Part shown: positions 33,947-35,885 of the stretch, piece after piece
Layout: each line of letters opens with the position of its first letter
How positions within the stretch are numbered: position 1 is the stretch's first letter
Source of the DNA: CAZSDU01 sp964605775
GTDB lineage: Bacteria > Bacteroidota > Bacteroidia > Bacteroidales > FEN-979
DNA: 35,885 nt
NCBI GenBank assembly: GCA_964605775.1
Contig: CAZSDU010000027.1
Coordinates: forward strand, 1-35,885
Direction: 5' to 3'
Translations under genes and position numbers: made by a program
The notes under the pieces: model-generated
What the model was told of the DNA's origin: nothing
The model's database searches: none
What the model saw: the letters and a program-made list of their open reading frames with translations, nothing else

Positions 33947-35020
33947 ATGAAAAAAATCAGTGTTATCTTCGCATTCTTCATCCTGAGCATGCAGATGACC
34001 GCACAACACGAACCTCAGAATTCAGGCAAGGAAACCCTTGTAAAAAACCCGGTAGTTTCAGCAGATAAAGCTGACCGGAACAACAATTTCTATGACAATG
34101 AGGAAACCTACTCCCTCCCTTTATCTCCCCTGGTGGTGGAAGGCGAAATTGAAAATCCTGGTCCGGTTGATTTTTCAAAGCTCATGAAAAGAACGGTCAT
34201 CGTCAAGGAAACCCGTCTGAATAAAGATGGGAGCAACAGTTTTACAGGGGCTTACCGCTATGATGGTTATTCCCTTTTCGACATCCTGAACGACAGGATA
34301 CTGAATAAGAAAAATGCGACAGAATTCCGTCCAATTATCGATCTTTACGTCGAAATCGAAAACGATAAGGGAGAAAAGACCATTTTGAGCTGGGGAGAAA
34401 TCTATTATCCGAATCACCTTCACAATTGCATCCTGGCTACTGATGTCATGCGGATCGTTCCAAGTAAAACCAAGGATCTCTGGCCATTGCCGGCAGACAA
34501 CAAACTGGTCATCGCTTCCGATCTATTGACTGAAAGGAATATATCCCATCCGGTAAAAATTACCGTTAAATCCTATGCTAAAACCTTCCCCGTCAACCGG
34601 GAGATCAATCCCCTGTATTCCAAAGAAATAAAATTGTTTTCAGGTGATCACCTGGCAGAGCGCTTTTCTGCCATTCCAAACTCCCATTCGCTGGTCACCC
34701 TGCATACTGTTTTTTATGGAAAAGGAAGAGGGATTCATACCACCCAGCCTTTCACCGGGCTTCCTTTAAAAGAATTGCTGGCGAAAACCATTCCCTTTCA
34801 TGCGGCTAACCTTAAAAACGGACTGATAGCCATTGTCGGGCTTGATGGCTACCGTTCGGTATATACGGTGAGTGAGATCATGAACCGGAACGACCAGGCA
34901 GAAGTGCTTCTTGTACCCTGCCCGGATGAGAAAGACGGAGGCATGTTCAGGATTTTCCCCTCCTGCGATTTCTTCTCCGACCGCGCCGTCAAAGCCGTAT
35001 CAGAAATCCACTTCAATTAA
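33947..35020 (+). CDS. Secreted protein with two sulfite-oxidase-like (SUOX-fold) domains
   Basis: A signal peptide (about residues 1-19, cut before QHEP) precedes two copies of a domain that resembles the pterin-binding domain of the sulfite oxidase family. Copy one (about 60-215) has LVVEGEIENPGPVDFSKLM, GAYRYDGYSLFDIL and KTILSWGEIY. Copy two (about 235-357) has HTVFYGKGRGIHTT, FTGLPLKELLA and LDGYRSVYTVSEIM. The Cys that binds molybdenum in true sulfite oxidase has no clear counterpart: the three cysteines seen (HNCIL, VPCPD, PSCDF) are late in each repeat. It is probably not a classical oxidase. Its place between wtpA and wtpB suggests an accessory role in oxyanion or cofactor handling, which is inference. 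Confidence 0.7.
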   Translation: MKKISVIFAFFILSMQMTAQHEPQNSGKETLVKNPVVSADKADRNNNFYDNEETYSLPLSPLVVEGEIENPGPVDFSKLMKRTVIVKETRLNKDGSNSFTGAYRYDGYSLFDILNDRILNKKNATEFRPIIDLYVEIENDKGEKTILSWGEIYYPNHLHNCILATDVMRIVPSKTKDLWPLPADNKLVIASDLLTERNISHPVKITVKSYAKTFPVNREINPLYSKEIKLFSGDHLAERFSAIPNSHSLVTLHTVFYGKGRGIHTTQPFTGLPLKELLAKTIPFHAANLKNGLIAIVGLDGYRSVYTVSEIMNRNDQAEVLLVPCPDEKDGGMFRIFPSCDFFSDRAVKAVSEIHFN

Positions 35021-35041
35021 TTCCTAATTCCTAATTCCTAA
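35021..35041 (+). repeat. 7-bp tandem repeat filling the gap before wtpB
   Basis: Three perfect units of TTCCTAA begin right after the TAA stop of the sulfite-oxidase-like gene and end at the base before the TTG start of wtpB. The gap between the two genes is exactly this array. Each unit ends in TAA. Confidence 0.85.
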
Positions 35042-35818
35042 TTGAAACCCAATCCCCTTCAACTGACCTTCATCCTTCTTTCCGGCCTGGTGCTATTGTT
35101 CATCCTTGCTCCGCTTACCGGGATGTTTCTTTCAACCACACCCGGAAGGCTTTTCGACACCCTGGGCGAAGCGGAGGTACGCAACAGCATATGGTTGACC
35201 CTGTGGACTTCCATGGCCGCTACCCTGATCTTTTCCGTTGCTGCCATTCCCTTCGCCTTTATCCTCGCCCGGAAAAGTTTTCCAATGAAAAAGCTGGTTT
35301 CGGCCATCATTGATCTGCCGGTGGTCATACCCCATTCCGCCGCTGGCATCGCCCTTCTGGGGTTTATTTCCAGGGATACCTTTGTCGGGAAGTTAGGATC
35401 TTCCCTGGGATTGAATTTTATCGGTCATCCGGCCGGCATTGCGCTGGCCATGGCCTTTGTCAGTCTGCCCTTCCTGCTCAATTCGGCCAGGGATGGATTT
35501 GCCATGGTTCCTGAGCGACTGGAAAAGGCGGCGCTCACCCTGGGCGCATCACCGGCAAGGGTTTTCTTAACCGTTTCAATTCCCCTTGCCTGGCGGAATA
35601 TTGTGTCCGGACTGATCCTGATGTTTGCCCGGGGGATGAGCGAATTCGGGGCTGTGATCATCATCGCTTATCACCCCATGACCACCCCGGTGATGATTTT
35701 TGAACGATTCGGGGCCTTCGGACTGAAATATGCCCAGCCAGTGGCAGTACTTTTTATTCTGGTAACACTGACCTTGTTTGTTGCTTTGAGGTGGATTGGC
35801 AAGGGAAAAAGCTGGTGA
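35042..35818 (+). CDS. wtpB: Tungstate/molybdate ABC transporter permease (WtpB/ModB type)
   Basis: This 258-residue inner-membrane protein has six hydrophobic segments and the permease EAA loop (EKAALTLGASPARVFLTVSIP) that contacts the ATPase. Conserved segments VVIPHSAAGIALLG, GMSEFGAVIIIAYHPMTTPV and the N-terminal LIFILAP-like helix fit ModB/WtpB. The start codon is TTG at 35042: an in-frame TAA from the upstream heptamer array directly precedes it, and the next Met is residue 28, inside the first membrane segment. Its own stop codon (TGA at 35816) is part of the octamer repeat that runs off the window. The ATPase (WtpC/ModC) is not visible and would be expected just downstream. Confidence 0.9.
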   Translation: MKPNPLQLTFILLSGLVLLFILAPLTGMFLSTTPGRLFDTLGEAEVRNSIWLTLWTSMAATLIFSVAAIPFAFILARKSFPMKKLVSAIIDLPVVIPHSAAGIALLGFISRDTFVGKLGSSLGLNFIGHPAGIALAMAFVSLPFLLNSARDGFAMVPERLEKAALTLGASPARVFLTVSIPLAWRNIVSGLILMFARGMSEFGAVIIIAYHPMTTPVMIFERFGAFGLKYAQPVAVLFILVTLTLFVALRWIGKGKSW

Positions 35819-35885
35819 GTTGGTGAGCTGGTGAGTTGGTGAGCTGGTGAGTTGGTGAGTTGGTGAGTTGGTGAGTTGGTGAGTT
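35809..35885 (+). repeat. 8-bp tandem repeat at the wtpB stop, truncated by the window end
   Basis: At least nine octamer units (GCTGGTGA or GTTGGTGA) begin in the last codons of wtpB, supply its TGG-TGA end, and continue to the end of the window. The first 19 bases (AAGCTGGTGAGTTGGTGAG) are the same as after porV and the AOR gene. Confidence 0.92.

Overview
The window looks like a contig from a Bacteroidota genome, most likely an anaerobic or microaerobic member near Bacteroidales. The evidence is a type IX secretion (T9SS) and gliding locus (PorU, PorV, PorP/SprF, GldJ), signal peptides that end just before Gln, and the Bacteroidota -7 promoter element (TAnnTTTG) in nine intergenic gaps. 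I see no tRNA, rRNA, CRISPR array or insertion sequence. Coding density is high and no gap exceeds about 190 bases. Both ends of the window lie inside the same 8-bp tandem repeat, so the contig was probably broken at that repeat.

Region 1 (1-11.3 kb) is the T9SS locus. On the minus strand, two tandem PorU-like C25 cysteine peptidases (a full-length one, then one without the N-terminal region) are followed by PorV. Divergently, on the plus strand, lie a PorP/SprF-family protein and the lipoprotein GldJ. Region 2 (11.3-15.0 kb) continues from gldJ into murF, anmK and folC with almost no gaps: cell-wall synthesis and recycling plus folate. Region 3 (15.0-24.3 kb) is metabolic. It has a thiS/thiF pair, a carboxyltransferase without a biotin domain, a tungsten-type aldehyde:ferredoxin oxidoreductase (AOR) family protein, a Cys-rich DUF3795 protein, a Rieske oxygenase, a nitronate monooxygenase-like flavoprotein and the proline-catabolic dehydrogenase PruA.

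Region 4 (24.4-32.2 kb) builds and decorates a surface polysaccharide. It holds an MBOAT O-acyltransferase with an SGNH-like partner, a family 2 glycosyltransferase, a Wzx-type flippase, a GT-C membrane glycosyltransferase and an O-antigen ligase/polymerase-like protein. Region 5 (32.3-35.9 kb) is an oxyanion-uptake locus. It encodes a ModE-type DNA-binding protein, the tungstate-binding protein WtpA, a secreted protein with two diverged sulfite-oxidase-like pterin-domain copies, and a WtpB-type permease. The ATPase would lie just outside the window.

The main points for a second look are: (i) the duplicated PorU; (ii) the tungsten thread linking the AOR, a ThiS/ThiF sulfur carrier pair and the Wtp operon, with an unexplained sulfite-oxidase-like protein inside the operon; and (iii) tandem repeats of 7 or 8 bp that sit exactly at gene boundaries, three of which share one unit and start at a stop codon in the same orientation relative to the gene.
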